NCBI GenBank assembly: GCA_009929055.1
Contig: SABI01000024.1
Coordinates: 1 to 18,536 of the forward strand
Direction of reading: 5' to 3'
Length of the DNA: 18,536 nt
Origin: Spirochaetia bacterium
GTDB lineage: Bacteria; Spirochaetota; Spirochaetia; Sphaerochaetales; Sphaerochaetaceae
Under the pieces are notes generated by a model. That model was not told the origin of the DNA, made no database searches, and saw only the letters and a program-made list of their open reading frames with translations. Position 1 is the stretch's first letter, and each line of letters opens with the position of its first letter. Made by a program: the position numbers and the translations under genes. Shown here piece by piece: positions 1 to 7,428 of this stretch.

Positions 1-77
1 GGAAAGAAAAAAATTAGAGAAAAAAGTGCTGGCACAGCTGTAAACGTTAAAAGAACTCTTTTAGCAACACTATTCAT
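1..77 (-). CDS. cdsA: Phosphatidate cytidylyltransferase, N-terminal fragment
   Basis: Only the first 25 codons lie in the window; the gene runs off the left edge. The translation begins MNSVAKRVLLTFTAVPALF and continues hydrophobic (SLIFFF). A short basic N-terminus leading straight into a membrane helix is typical of CdsA, the inner-membrane enzyme that makes CDP-diacylglycerol from phosphatidate and CTP. The ATG lies inside the end of uppS (ATGAATAG, 8-nt overlap), with a strong GGAGGAG about 7 nt upstream, so translation is probably coupled to uppS. Identity rests on the fragment's character plus the uppS-cdsA order common in bacteria; the catalytic C-terminal signature is outside the window. 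Confidence 0.72.
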   Translation of the reverse strand, partial: MNSVAKRVLLTFTAVPALFSLIFFF

Positions 78-777
78 TACATACTCCTCCAAATCTTCTA
101 GCCCGATGTGCATATTCATCAATGGCGGCTACTAATTGTTTTTCACCCCAATCTGGCCATAGAGTATCATCAAACGAAAGCTCTGCATATGCTGCATCCC
201 ATAACAAAAAGTTACTTAATCGCTTTTCCCCACCACTACGAATAATAAGATCAACTGGTGGAATTAAATTTTCATCAAAATTCTCTCTTAAAATCTCTTT
301 AGTTATATGCTTAGAGTGATCAGTAGCATCAATCCACTTATTTACAGCTCTCACAATCTCATCCTGACCACCATAATTTATAGCTAAGGTAACAGTAATT
401 CCACTATTATTTTTCGTTGCTTCAATTGTTGCATCAATGTGATCTTTTAATTGAGACGAAAATTGAGACATATCTCCGCGAAGGAGAATTTTTACTCCAA
501 GGCGATGATAAAAATCTAATTCACTAAAAAGGCGTGTTGAGAGAAGATTTAATAAATAATCAACCTCTTTTTTTGGTCTTACCCAATTTTCAGTAGAAAA
601 GACATAAAAAGTTAAAAAAGGGATATTACCCCCTTTTGCAGCTTTAACAATACGTTTGGCAGCTTTTATACCCTCAAAATGTCCTGCTGTACGGGGGAGA
701 GAACGTTTAGTTGCCCATCTCCCATTTCCGTCCATAATTATTCCTATATGTTGGGGAATATGTTTATCTTCACTCAT
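70..777 (-). CDS. uppS: Isoprenyl transferase (undecaprenyl diphosphate synthase)
   Basis: The 235-aa protein is a full-length cis-prenyltransferase, which condenses isopentenyl diphosphate onto farnesyl diphosphate to build the lipid carrier for peptidoglycan. Visible motifs: HIGIIMDGNGRWA near residues 10-22 (catalytic Asp16), AGH at 31-33, STENW at 61-65, INYGGQDE at 133-140, and RSGGEKRLSNFLLW at 180-193, carrying the two diphosphate-binding arginines (R180, R186). AELSF at 198-202 supplies the metal-binding Glu199. The family usually has RT/S-S/G-GE-x-R; here it is RSGGEKR. It starts 22 nt after frr with only a weak purine-rich Shine-Dalgarno (AAGAGAAAG), and its end overlaps cdsA. Size and motifs are normal. 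Confidence 0.96.
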   Translation of the reverse strand: MSEDKHIPQHIGIIMDGNGRWATKRSLPRTAGHFEGIKAAKRIVKAAKGGNIPFLTFYVFSTENWVRPKKEVDYLLNLLSTRLFSELDFYHRLGVKILLRGDMSQFSSQLKDHIDATIEATKNNSGITVTLAINYGGQDEIVRAVNKWIDATDHSKHITKEILRENFDENLIPPVDLIIRSGGEKRLSNFLLWDAAYAELSFDDTLWPDWGEKQLVAAIDEYAHRARRFGGVCNE

Positions 778-799
778 ATATTTCTTTCTCTTAATCTTA

Positions 800-1354
800 T
801 CAGATTTCTAAAATTTCTTTCTCTTTCTCACTTGCCAAGTCATTTATCTGATTAATATAAGAGTCAGTCATTTTTTGCATCTTAGTTTCACCATCTTTGA
901 GTTCGTCCTCACTAATAGTGCTAGCTTTTTGCAATTTTTTGAGTTCATCTATACCATCTCTACGAACATTACGTATAGCGACCTTAAATTGTTCGCCCAT
1001 ATTTTTTGCACTTTTCGCTAAGTCTTTTCTTCTTTCTTCTGTAAGTGGGGGGAAGTTAATGCGAAGAAGCTTTCCATCATTATTTGGGTTGAATCCAAGC
1101 TCAGATTTCAATATAGCCCTTTCTATAGGACTTAATAACGTTTTATCCCAAGGTTGAATAACCACTAGGCGAGCTTCAGGAACAGAAATACTAGCAACTT
1201 GAGATAAAGGAGTTTCCTGACCGTAATAATCAACCTTTATTTTATCAAAAAGAGCTGCAGTTGCTCTACCAGTTCTAAGTGCACTATATTCACTAGACAA
1301 ACTACTTACACTTTTTCCCATTTTTGCTTCACAGGCATCTAAAATATCATTCAT
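800..1354 (-). CDS. frr: Ribosome recycling factor
   Basis: This 184-aa protein matches the usual RRF length of about 185. RRF acts with EF-G to split post-termination ribosomes. Recognisable segments are LRTGRA at 27-32, DYYGQETPLSQVASISVPEAR at about 42-62 (the domain II region), PPLTEERRKDL at 102-112 and RNVRRDG at 128-134, in the long three-helix-bundle domain. The C-terminus is the expected lysine/glutamate-rich helix. The start ATG is preceded by GGAGTGAGAT, a good Shine-Dalgarno, which sits just downstream of the hairpin between tsf and frr. Many bacteria place pyrH between tsf and frr; it is absent here. Confidence 0.97.
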   Translation of the reverse strand: MNDILDACEAKMGKSVSSLSSEYSALRTGRATAALFDKIKVDYYGQETPLSQVASISVPEARLVVIQPWDKTLLSPIERAILKSELGFNPNNDGKLLRINFPPLTEERRKDLAKSAKNMGEQFKVAIRNVRRDGIDELKKLQKASTISEDELKDGETKMQKMTDSYINQINDLASEKEKEILEI

Positions 1355-1370
1355 ATCTCACTCCAAAACA

Positions 1371-1394
1371 AGCCGCCTATAGAGATAGACGGCT
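1371..1394 (-). promoter_or_regulatory. Hairpin between tsf and frr (possible attenuator)
   Basis: Read on the minus strand, AGCCGTCTAT and ATAGGCGGCT pair over 10 positions around a CTCU loop. The one imperfect position becomes a U-G wobble only in the minus-strand RNA, so the stem fits the direction of transcription. TGTTTTGG follows instead of a long U run, and the frr Shine-Dalgarno comes next. It could be a leaky terminator, an RNA-processing or stability element, or a structure that tunes frr translation. No function is demonstrated. Confidence 0.55.
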
Positions 1395-1410
1395 AAATTC
1401 ATACTTTCAC

Positions 1411-2253
1411 TTACGCTTCTACGCCAACTTTAAATAAACTATACTTCAAAACCTTAAGTGTAGCACCCACTTCTTTAGAAACATCAGCAACAGCTTTTTC
1501 TACACTAATCGAGTCATCTTTTACAAAAGATTGTTGTAAAAAACAAATCTCTGTAAAGTGCTTATTGAGTTTACCAGCGACGATACCAGCAACAACCTTT
1601 TCAGGTTTACCTAGAGCAAGCGTTTGAGTAGTAAATATCTCAGTATTTTCTTTAATATAATCTGCATCAACATTACTCTTATCTAAATAAAGAGGAGAGA
1701 ATGCTGCAACATGAAGAGCTAAATCGTTCGCAAGAACAGTTACACTCTCATGAGCTAATACAGAGGGATCACTTGCATGTAAAGCAACCATAGTAGCGAG
1801 AGTACCTTCACCGTGAACATACTCACTTACTAAAGTAGAACTATCAACATCCCACACATTAAAACGCTTTAAAGACATATTTTCTTTTATTTTAGTAATG
1901 AGTAATTCTACTTTAGAATTAAGAGCAGGAACAATTTCAGTATAATTATTCTCAATTACATCATTACAAAGCTCCTCACCAAGAGCAATAAAATCAAGGT
2001 TACGAGCGACAAAGTCAGTCTCACACGCCATCTCTAAAATCACAGCTTTCCCATTTTTAACAAGAGTAAAAGCACGACCATTATTTGTAGCTCTCCCTGC
2101 ACGTTTTGCAACAGCAGCAAGACCCATTTCTTTTAATAATTTTTCAGCCTTAGCGAAATCCCCATTGGCTTCAACTAATGCCTTTTTACAATCCATCATC
2201 CCTGCGCCAGTAGAATCTCTCAATTCTTTGACTAATTTTGCACTTATTTCCAC
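1411..2253 (-). CDS. tsf: Elongation factor Ts
   Basis: The 280-aa protein is EF-Ts, the guanine-nucleotide exchange factor for EF-Tu. The N-terminal UBA-like module carries LRDSTGAGMMDCKKAL (residues 11-26), the first family signature. EMACETDFVAR (74-84) is the second and includes the TDFV segment that contacts EF-Tu. The rest is the usual core with helical and sheet segments. The start is GTG at 2251-2253, supported by GAGGAG 7 nt upstream. rpsB ends 21 nt before it, the classic S2/EF-Ts arrangement. Length is in the normal range and nothing is missing. Confidence 0.97.
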   Translation of the reverse strand: MEISAKLVKELRDSTGAGMMDCKKALVEANGDFAKAEKLLKEMGLAAVAKRAGRATNNGRAFTLVKNGKAVILEMACETDFVARNLDFIALGEELCNDVIENNYTEIVPALNSKVELLITKIKENMSLKRFNVWDVDSSTLVSEYVHGEGTLATMVALHASDPSVLAHESVTVLANDLALHVAAFSPLYLDKSNVDADYIKENTEIFTTQTLALGKPEKVVAGIVAGKLNKHFTEICFLQQSFVKDDSISVEKAVADVSKEVGATLKVLKYSLFKVGVEA

Positions 2254-2274
2254 GATATACTCCTCAATTCAATC

Positions 2275-3198
2275 TTAGTCTTCGTAAAGAATTTCTTCGT
2301 CGACTTCGATGCCACCCTCAGTGACCTTAACAGCTTTTACTTTAGAAACAACTTCTTCTTTCTCTTCTTTCTTCAAATCAACATCAAATTTAGTAAAATC
2401 TGTATTCTCGTCATCAGTAGCAAATACAACTTCTTCCTCTGCTTCTACAACCACTTCAGATTCTACAGGTTCTGGAGCATTAAGATCAGGAAGTGTTTCA
2501 ATTATTTCAATCCCCACTTCATTATCAGCATCGAGTACAGCGTTAGCAATAATCTCAACAAACAATGAGATAGCTCTAATAGCATCATCATTTCCTGGGA
2601 TAGGATAATCGATATTAGTTGGATCACAGTTAGTATCAACAACAGCAATTACTGGAATACCTAATCTTTTAGCTTCGGCAACAGCAATAGCTTCCTTCTT
2701 AGTATCAATAATAAAGATTGCACCAGGCAAATCCTTCATATCTTTAATACCACCAAGGTTTTTCTCTAATTTAGTTTTTTCTTTTAAATGTAATGCAATT
2801 TCTTTTTTAGTGTAACTTTGTAAAGTACCATCAAGTTCTTCTTTCTCTAATTTCTTGAGACGATTAATAGACTTTTTGATAGTAGTAAAGTTAGTAAGCA
2901 TACCACCAAGCCAACGGTTGTTAATATAAGGCATACCACAACGTTTTGCTTCTGCTTCAATTGTTTGTTGAGCTTGTTTTTTTGTACCAATAAAAAGAAT
3001 TGGTTTACCTAGTTTTACTTGATATCTTACAGCATCATACGCCTCAACAATACAAGCACTAGTCTTTTGTAAATCGATGATATGGATCCCGTTTCTTTCT
3101 GAAAAGATAAAACGAGCCATCTTTGGATTCCATCTTTTGGTTTGGTGACCAAAATGTACGCCTGATTCAAGCAGGCTTTTCATAGTGACTACGGACAC
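2275..3198 (-). CDS. rpsB: 30S ribosomal protein S2 with long acidic tail
   Basis: S2 binds the 30S body and is needed for S1 assembly. I place the start at the GTG at 3196-3198, giving [20 protein letters not shown], because AGGAGG lies 4 nt upstream and S2 proteins typically begin with this short lead into the GVHFGHQT block. An in-frame ATG at 3240 would add 14 unconserved residues and cover the leader hairpin. Family motifs: RWNPKM (22-27), [14 protein letters not shown] (34-46 region), [11 protein letters not shown] (94-104) and [20 protein letters not shown] (188-207). The core is followed by an acidic, valine-rich tail from about residue 225 to 307, so the protein (307 aa) is longer than typical S2 of 230-260 aa. 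Confidence 0.95.
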   Translation of the reverse strand: MSVVTMKSLLESGVHFGHQTKRWNPKMARFIFSERNGIHIIDLQKTSACIVEAYDAVRYQVKLGKPILFIGTKKQAQQTIEAEAKRCGMPYINNRWLGGMLTNFTTIKKSINRLKKLEKEELDGTLQSYTKKEIALHLKEKTKLEKNLGGIKDMKDLPGAIFIIDTKKEAIAVAEAKRLGIPVIAVVDTNCDPTNIDYPIPGNDDAIRAISLFVEIIANAVLDADNEVGIEIIETLPDLNAPEPVESEVVVEAEEEVVFATDDENTDFTKFDVDLKKEEKEEVVSKVKAVKVTEGGIEVDEEILYED

Positions 3199-3256
3199 AA
3201 TTCCTCCTGTAACAGAAAATGGGCACAAGAATGCCATCAATATTTTCTGTCCCCTT
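3199..3256 (-). promoter_or_regulatory. rpsB leader stem-loop (candidate S2 autoregulatory element)
   Basis: In the minus-strand leader, ACAGAAAAT (3242-3250) can pair over 9 bp with ATTTTCTGT (3212-3220). Inside that stem, GGCA (3232-3235) pairs with TGCC (3222-3225) around a 6-nt loop. The structure ends about 5 nt before the AGGAGG that serves the GTG start, a position suited to translational control. S2 is known to repress its own rpsB-tsf mRNA through leader structures in several bacterial groups. Whether this belongs to any described S2-leader class is unknown; that link is inference. Confidence 0.45.
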
Positions 3257-3258
3257 CG

Positions 3259-3876
3259 CTAATTCTCACCGTGAGGTGGATATTCCTGATAAGTTAAATT
3301 TTCAGGTTCTGTTAATATGGCAGAAATTTTCATCATTGGCAACCCCACCACCGTTGTAATGTCACCATCCACAGAAGAAATTATAGCTCTCCCTTTTTCT
3401 TGAATTCTATAAGAAGCGGCAGCCCCAACATATTCGCCAGTATCAAGATACTCCTCAATTTGTTGTTTTGTTAAAGGAAGAATATTTACAAACGTTTCAT
3501 CAAAACCACTATAGATTCTCCCTAAAAAAGGAAGATACACAGCATACCCACTACACACACTATGACGATTGCCAGAAAGAATAGCGAGTTGCCTGCGAGC
3601 GTCATCTTTATCAATAGGTTTCCCAAGTATCTGAGAATGGATAGAGATCATCGTATCTGCTGCGATGACAGGAAAAGAGAGATTATCTCTCCCCTCTACA
3701 TAAGAAAACAACTTCCTAAGAGCAATTTCTCTTACAGCTTCTTTATAGTTATCAAAAGAATGAGATTCATCAACATACGTAGGATGAGTAATCACTTTGA
3801 GCCCTACAGATTCAAGAAGAGCCTTACGAGCAATCGATTGACTTGCCAATATAACAGAACTAAAAGGAATTATCAT
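3259..3876 (-). CDS. maf: Maf-family nucleoside triphosphate pyrophosphatase
   Basis: The 205-aa protein is a full-length Maf/YhdE-type enzyme, which hydrolyses non-canonical or surplus nucleoside triphosphates (family substrates include dTTP, UTP and modified nucleotides) to monophosphate and pyrophosphate. Motifs in order: LASQSIARKALL (10-21), AADTMI (72-77, catalytic Asp74), LGKPID (84-89), SGNRHSVCSG (101-110), AASYRIQEKG (153-162) and VVGLPM (176-181). These favour the YhdE (dTTP/UTP) branch, but exact specificity is inference. Its ATG overlaps the ABC-F stop as ATGA, indicating translational coupling. The gene ends 60 nt before the rpsB start, and that gap holds the rpsB leader hairpin. 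Confidence 0.93.
   Translation of the reverse strand: MIIPFSSVILASQSIARKALLESVGLKVITHPTYVDESHSFDNYKEAVREIALRKLFSYVEGRDNLSFPVIAADTMISIHSQILGKPIDKDDARRQLAILSGNRHSVCSGYAVYLPFLGRIYSGFDETFVNILPLTKQQIEEYLDTGEYVGAAASYRIQEKGRAIISSVDGDITTVVGLPMMKISAILTEPENLTYQEYPPHGEN
3314..3342 (-). promoter_or_regulatory. Possible rpsB promoter inside maf
   Basis: On the minus strand TTGCCA (3337-3342, five of six matches to the -35 consensus) is separated by 17 bp from CATATT (3314-3319, four of six to the -10). Transcription would start near 3307 and give rpsB a leader of about 110 nt containing the stem-loop. The -35 falls in codons for the conserved VVGLPM motif of Maf, and such matches arise often by chance in AT-rich DNA, so this is weak. 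Confidence 0.25.
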
Positions 3877-5828
3877 AACGTAACGACCTCATGCAATTGT
3901 TCAATCTCCTCCACAACAGAAAACCACATCTCCTCAATTGAAGAGTGAATCTTCTCCAATTCCTCTTTTTTATTGATAAGAGAAGTTATCTTTTTGCTAT
4001 CACTATAATTTTCTTGCTTTGACATATCATGAAGGATGCCTTTCATCTGAGCCTCTGAATTATGAATCTGCACCAATAAATTTTTTTCCTCTTGAAGAAG
4101 AGACTGCAACCTATTTTTACTCTTATTATACTCTTTTCTATCAACTTGAGAATCTTTTATTACACTTACCTTCTTGTTATTAACAACAGCCTCATCCTCT
4201 AAAGCACTAAGAGCCTCTTTTTGCTCTAACTTATAAGAGAAATACTCATAGTCTCCAACAAACAATTCAGGAGCATCATCACTCAAATAAAGGATAGAAG
4301 TAGCAATTTCCTTAATAAAGTGAGTGTCGTGAGAGACACAAATGAGAGTGCCAGTATACTCCTTAAGGGCCCTAATCAACATATGCTTAGCATTAATATC
4401 GAGATGGTTTGTTGGTTCATCTAAAATGAGGAGATTTACTGGATGTAAAAGAATCTTTAACAAAGCAAGCCGAGACTTTTCTCCTCCACTTAATACTGAA
4501 ATCTTTTTATCAATATCATCATCCCTAAACAAAAAAGAACCAAGAAGAGACCTCAATTTAGGAATATCAATTGTCGAAGCAATTCCTAAAACTTCTTGGT
4601 AGACAGTAAACTCAGGATTAAGAGTTTTTTCCGTATCTTGAGCAAAATAGCCTACCTTCACATCACTACCAAGATTAATATTCCCTGTAAAATCATTATC
4701 TACACCACTAAGAATCCTCAATAGAGTCGTTTTACCCGCACCGTTGTGTCCCGTGATGGCAAGCCTATCCCTTTTATTGACATGCAGTGAAAAATCTTTA
4801 AATAAATGAAGAGAGCCATAACTTTTATATAATTGAGAGACACTCAACACATCATTACCACAATGAGGGGGAGGGGGAAACGTAAAATTAAGCATCTTCA
4901 AATGACCTGGGATTTCAATAATATCAACCTTATCTAGTTGCTTTTCTCTACTTTGAACCTGCTTTGCTTTAGAAGCCTTGTATCGAAATCGTTCAATAAA
5001 CTTCTCAGTTTTTTCAATTTCTCTCAATTGCCTAGCATGAGAAGAGACTAATTGTTCCAACTCCTCTTCCCTTGTTTTCACATATTGAGAATAATTTCCT
5101 TTATAACGAATTAATTGTGATTGAAAGAGCTCATAGACTTCATTAATCGTCTCATCTAAAAAATCTTGATCATGGGAAACCATCATAATAGCCCCATCAA
5201 ACTGGTGAATATAGTTGCGAAGCCATATACGAGACTCAATATCGAGATAGTTTGTAGGTTCATCAAGAAGCATTACATCTGGATCCTCAGCTAGCACCTT
5301 AGAAAGGGCAATACGCATTTGCCATCCACCACTAAAAGTTTCACACTTTTTATATAAATCTTCCTTTCTAAAACCTAACCCTTTCACAATACGCTCAATA
5401 ACAGCATCCCTCCTGTAATAATCACTATGAACAAGAGACTCTTGTTTCAAATGAAGGTTATAAAGTAACTGTTCAACTTCACTTGACTCTTGGCTAAATT
5501 GGGCAAGTCTTTTCTCTAATTCACTAATATCTTCTTTTATCGTAACAAATCTATCAAAAGCCTTTTCGACCTCTTCATAAAGAGTTGTACCACTATGTAC
5601 AATATCTGATTGAGGCAGGTATGAAATTCTCATCCCCTTGGTTTTAGTAATTTCTCCACTATCACATTGAGCTAAATTAGTAATTATCTTTAATAACGTA
5701 GATTTACCAGAACCATTGGCACCAGCGAGAGCAGCGCGACCTTTTTCAGATAAAGTGAAACTCACATTTTTCAAAAGGTCACGGTCTCCAAAAGCTAAAG
5801 AAATATTTTGTACTTGTAGTGTTTTCAT
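3873..5828 (-). CDS. ABC-F family ATPase (ribosome-associated, Uup/YdiF-like)
   Basis: This 651-aa soluble protein has two ABC ATPase cassettes and no membrane segments, the layout of ABC-F proteins that act on the ribosome's E site and help translation or give ribosome protection. Cassette 1: Walker A GANGSGKST (36-44), signature FSGGW (165-169), Walker B VMLLDE (185-190) then PTNYLD. Cassette 2: Walker A GHNGAGKTT (360-368), signature LSGGE (446-450), Walker B LLILDE (466-471) then PTNHLD. Between them, about 243-325, is a charged linker corresponding to the P-site tRNA interaction motif. A C-terminal coiled coil spans roughly 565-645, as in Uup/YdiF-type members. The start ATG follows TGAGG. 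Subfamily cannot be fixed by eye, and resistance function should not be assumed. Confidence 0.92.
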   Translation of the reverse strand: MKTLQVQNISLAFGDRDLLKNVSFTLSEKGRAALAGANGSGKSTLLKIITNLAQCDSGEITKTKGMRISYLPQSDIVHSGTTLYEEVEKAFDRFVTIKEDISELEKRLAQFSQESSEVEQLLYNLHLKQESLVHSDYYRRDAVIERIVKGLGFRKEDLYKKCETFSGGWQMRIALSKVLAEDPDVMLLDEPTNYLDIESRIWLRNYIHQFDGAIMMVSHDQDFLDETINEVYELFQSQLIRYKGNYSQYVKTREEELEQLVSSHARQLREIEKTEKFIERFRYKASKAKQVQSREKQLDKVDIIEIPGHLKMLNFTFPPPPHCGNDVLSVSQLYKSYGSLHLFKDFSLHVNKRDRLAITGHNGAGKTTLLRILSGVDNDFTGNINLGSDVKVGYFAQDTEKTLNPEFTVYQEVLGIASTIDIPKLRSLLGSFLFRDDDIDKKISVLSGGEKSRLALLKILLHPVNLLILDEPTNHLDINAKHMLIRALKEYTGTLICVSHDTHFIKEIATSILYLSDDAPELFVGDYEYFSYKLEQKEALSALEDEAVVNNKKVSVIKDSQVDRKEYNKSKNRLQSLLQEEKNLLVQIHNSEAQMKGILHDMSKQENYSDSKKITSLINKKEELEKIHSSIEEMWFSVVEEIEQLHEVVTL

Positions 5829-5868
5829 ACATGCCTCAGGCTAAAGAGAAGGTGTTGCAGATTCCATC

Positions 5869-5883
5869 TCTTATGGGATAAGA
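5869..5883. promoter_or_regulatory. Small palindrome in the ABC-F/aroDE divergent region
   Basis: TCTTATGGGATAAGA is a perfect inverted repeat with 6-bp arms and a 3-bp centre, about 40 bp upstream of the ABC-F start and 88 bp upstream of aroDE. The 142-bp region must hold promoters for both directions, but I could not pick convincing -35/-10 pairs for either gene. The palindrome could be an operator or chance. Confidence 0.25.
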
Positions 5884-5937
5884 TAAACCGTATCATATTG
5901 AACACATGGGATGCAATAAGGTCATTTTTAAGATTAA

Positions 5938-5956
5938 TGACAAATGATTGACAAAT
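5938..5956. repeat. Direct repeat TGACAAAT x2 upstream of aroDE
   Basis: TGACAAAT occurs at 5938-5945 and again at 5949-5956, 11 bp apart (about one helical turn), immediately before the aroDE Shine-Dalgarno AGGGGG (5957-5962). Helical phasing suits a regulator binding site, but with only two copies in AT-rich sequence it is a weak call. Confidence 0.3.
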
Positions 5957-5970
5957 AGGGGGATTTTCAA

Positions 5971-7428
5971 ATGATAGCTCTTGTATTAACAGGTACATCT
6001 CTAGATGAAAACATTACCCTCATTAAGCAAAATAAATCGTATATAGACCTAGTTGAGCTAAGAATAGACCTGTTATCTCCAGAAGAGCAGAAAAAAGCAT
6101 ACACATTTCCCTCACTTACACCACTACCTGTAATACTCACATGCAGGAGAAAGATAGACGGAGGAGCCTTTACTGAGAGCGAAAAATTAAGACTTACCCT
6201 TCTCGAAGAGACAATTAAAGGAAACTTTGCCTATATAGATATAGAAGAAGATATAAAAAAATCTACCCTGTTGCAAAAGGCAATAGATAAAGGAATTGAA
6301 ATAATTCGTTCTTTTCACGATTTTACTTCAATACCAACTGACCTGTATCATAGAATTACAAAAATTGCTGCTAAAGGATCAATTCCCAAAATTGCAGTAA
6401 CACCAAATTCCATACTCGATGTGATACACCTATTTCGTATAGAACAAGAGCTTAAACATATAGAGAAAAAAATCATCATTGGAATGGGACCATTTGGAGT
6501 TCCTACCCGAATTCTCTATAAACGACTAGGGTCAATGCTTACCTTCACCAGTGTGAATGAAATAGCACCAGGACAGATAAGTGCGAAAAATATGAAAACC
6601 TTGTATAGGGGAGATAAAGTAAATGAAAGAACCCATATATATGGTATTATAGGCAATCCGGTACTTCACACACGTAGTCCATATATACAAAACCCAGGTT
6701 TTGATGGGATTAAATTCAACGCAATATATATTCCATTCTTAGTAGATAACGTGAGAAGTTTCTTTGTATTAGCAGAAATGCTCCCTCTCTATGGATTTTC
6801 AGTTACCGTCCCCCATAAACAAGCAGTACTCCCTTATTTAGGGAAAATTACTCGTGAAGTAAAACAAATTGGAGCCTGTAACACAGTTGTAAGGGCAAAA
6901 AACCTGTGGATGGGGACAAATACTGATTACTATGGCTTTATTTCTCCCCTTATTTCACTCATCCAAGAGGGGAAAATACAAAGTGCACTTGTAATAGGAG
7001 CTGGCGGAGCGGCTAGATCGGTTGTCTGGGCATTAAGAAATCATGGATGCAAAGTTACTATTATTAACCGAGATATTGAAAAAGCTAAAAGCCTAGCAAA
7101 TCTTACGATGAGTTCCTACGATTCACTCAACAACGCTTCGCATTACGAACATCTTAATTTGATCGTTCAAACCACCTCGGTGGGAATGGAAGGTGATAAC
7201 GAAGGCGATCCTATACCAAACTTTACATTCAAAAAAGAACACCACGTGTATGAACTAATCTACACCCCACAGTATACCCCCATGTTGCAAAGGGCGTCAT
7301 TAAGTAACGCTACCCTCTATTATGGAATCGATATGTTATATCGCCAGGGAAAATTACAATTTGAAAATTTTACTGGATACCACTATCCAAAAAGATTAGA
7401 AATCAACTTAGAACTTGAAAAAAATTGA
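5971..7428 (+). CDS. aroDE: Bifunctional 3-dehydroquinate dehydratase (type I) / shikimate dehydrogenase
   Basis: One 485-aa chain carries shikimate-pathway steps 3 and 4. Residues 1 to about 210 are a type I dehydroquinase: VELRID (28-33, Glu29), TCRRKIDGGAF (57-67), YIDIEED (88-94), RSFHDF (113-118, catalytic His116), PKIAVTP (139-145, Schiff-base Lys140) and MGPFGVPTR (172-180). Residues from about 222 are an AroE dehydrogenase: GIIGNPVLHTRSP (225-237), FSVTVPHK (276-283, catalytic Lys283), NTVV and NTDYYGF (317-323), and the NADP-binding GAGGAARS (343-350). Near the end is GIDMLYRQG. The usual HSxSP and HN positions read HTRSP and QN, mild departures. AGGGGG precedes the ATG. The 3' end overlaps the convergent helicase-partner gene by 21 nt. 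Such fusions are known in plants and chlamydiae. Confidence 0.95.
   Translation: MIALVLTGTSLDENITLIKQNKSYIDLVELRIDLLSPEEQKKAYTFPSLTPLPVILTCRRKIDGGAFTESEKLRLTLLEETIKGNFAYIDIEEDIKKSTLLQKAIDKGIEIIRSFHDFTSIPTDLYHRITKIAAKGSIPKIAVTPNSILDVIHLFRIEQELKHIEKKIIIGMGPFGVPTRILYKRLGSMLTFTSVNEIAPGQISAKNMKTLYRGDKVNERTHIYGIIGNPVLHTRSPYIQNPGFDGIKFNAIYIPFLVDNVRSFFVLAEMLPLYGFSVTVPHKQAVLPYLGKITREVKQIGACNTVVRAKNLWMGTNTDYYGFISPLISLIQEGKIQSALVIGAGGAARSVVWALRNHGCKVTIINRDIEKAKSLANLTMSSYDSLNNASHYEHLNLIVQTTSVGMEGDNEGDPIPNFTFKKEHHVYELIYTPQYTPMLQRASLSNATLYYGIDMLYRQGKLQFENFTGYHYPKRLEINLELEKN

Noticed and set aside
897..1157. 86-codon plus-strand frame opposite frr, with similar ones opposite rpsB, the ABC-F gene, XPB and aroC
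   Set aside because: All lie entirely within confident genes on the other strand and show low-complexity or implausible composition.
3199..3240. N-terminal extension of S2 from an in-frame ATG at 3240
   Set aside because: The GTG at 3198 has an AGGAGG in place and gives the family-typical N-terminus, while the extension covers the leader hairpin and is not S2-like.
3562..3948. 128-codon plus-strand open frame opposite maf and the ABC-F end
   Set aside because: It is antisense to two strongly recognised genes, has no family likeness and no ribosome-binding site, so it is a chance frame.
3873..5828. ABC-F gene as an antibiotic-resistance determinant
   Set aside because: Its layout matches housekeeping Uup/YdiF-type proteins with a C-terminal coiled coil and it sits in a core translation cluster, so nothing points to a resistance role.
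5829..5970. Sigma-70 promoters for the ABC-F gene and aroDE
   Set aside because: Several TTGTCA/TTGACA-like hexamers exist, but none pairs with a good -10 at 16-18 bp in a sensible position, so I did not call any.
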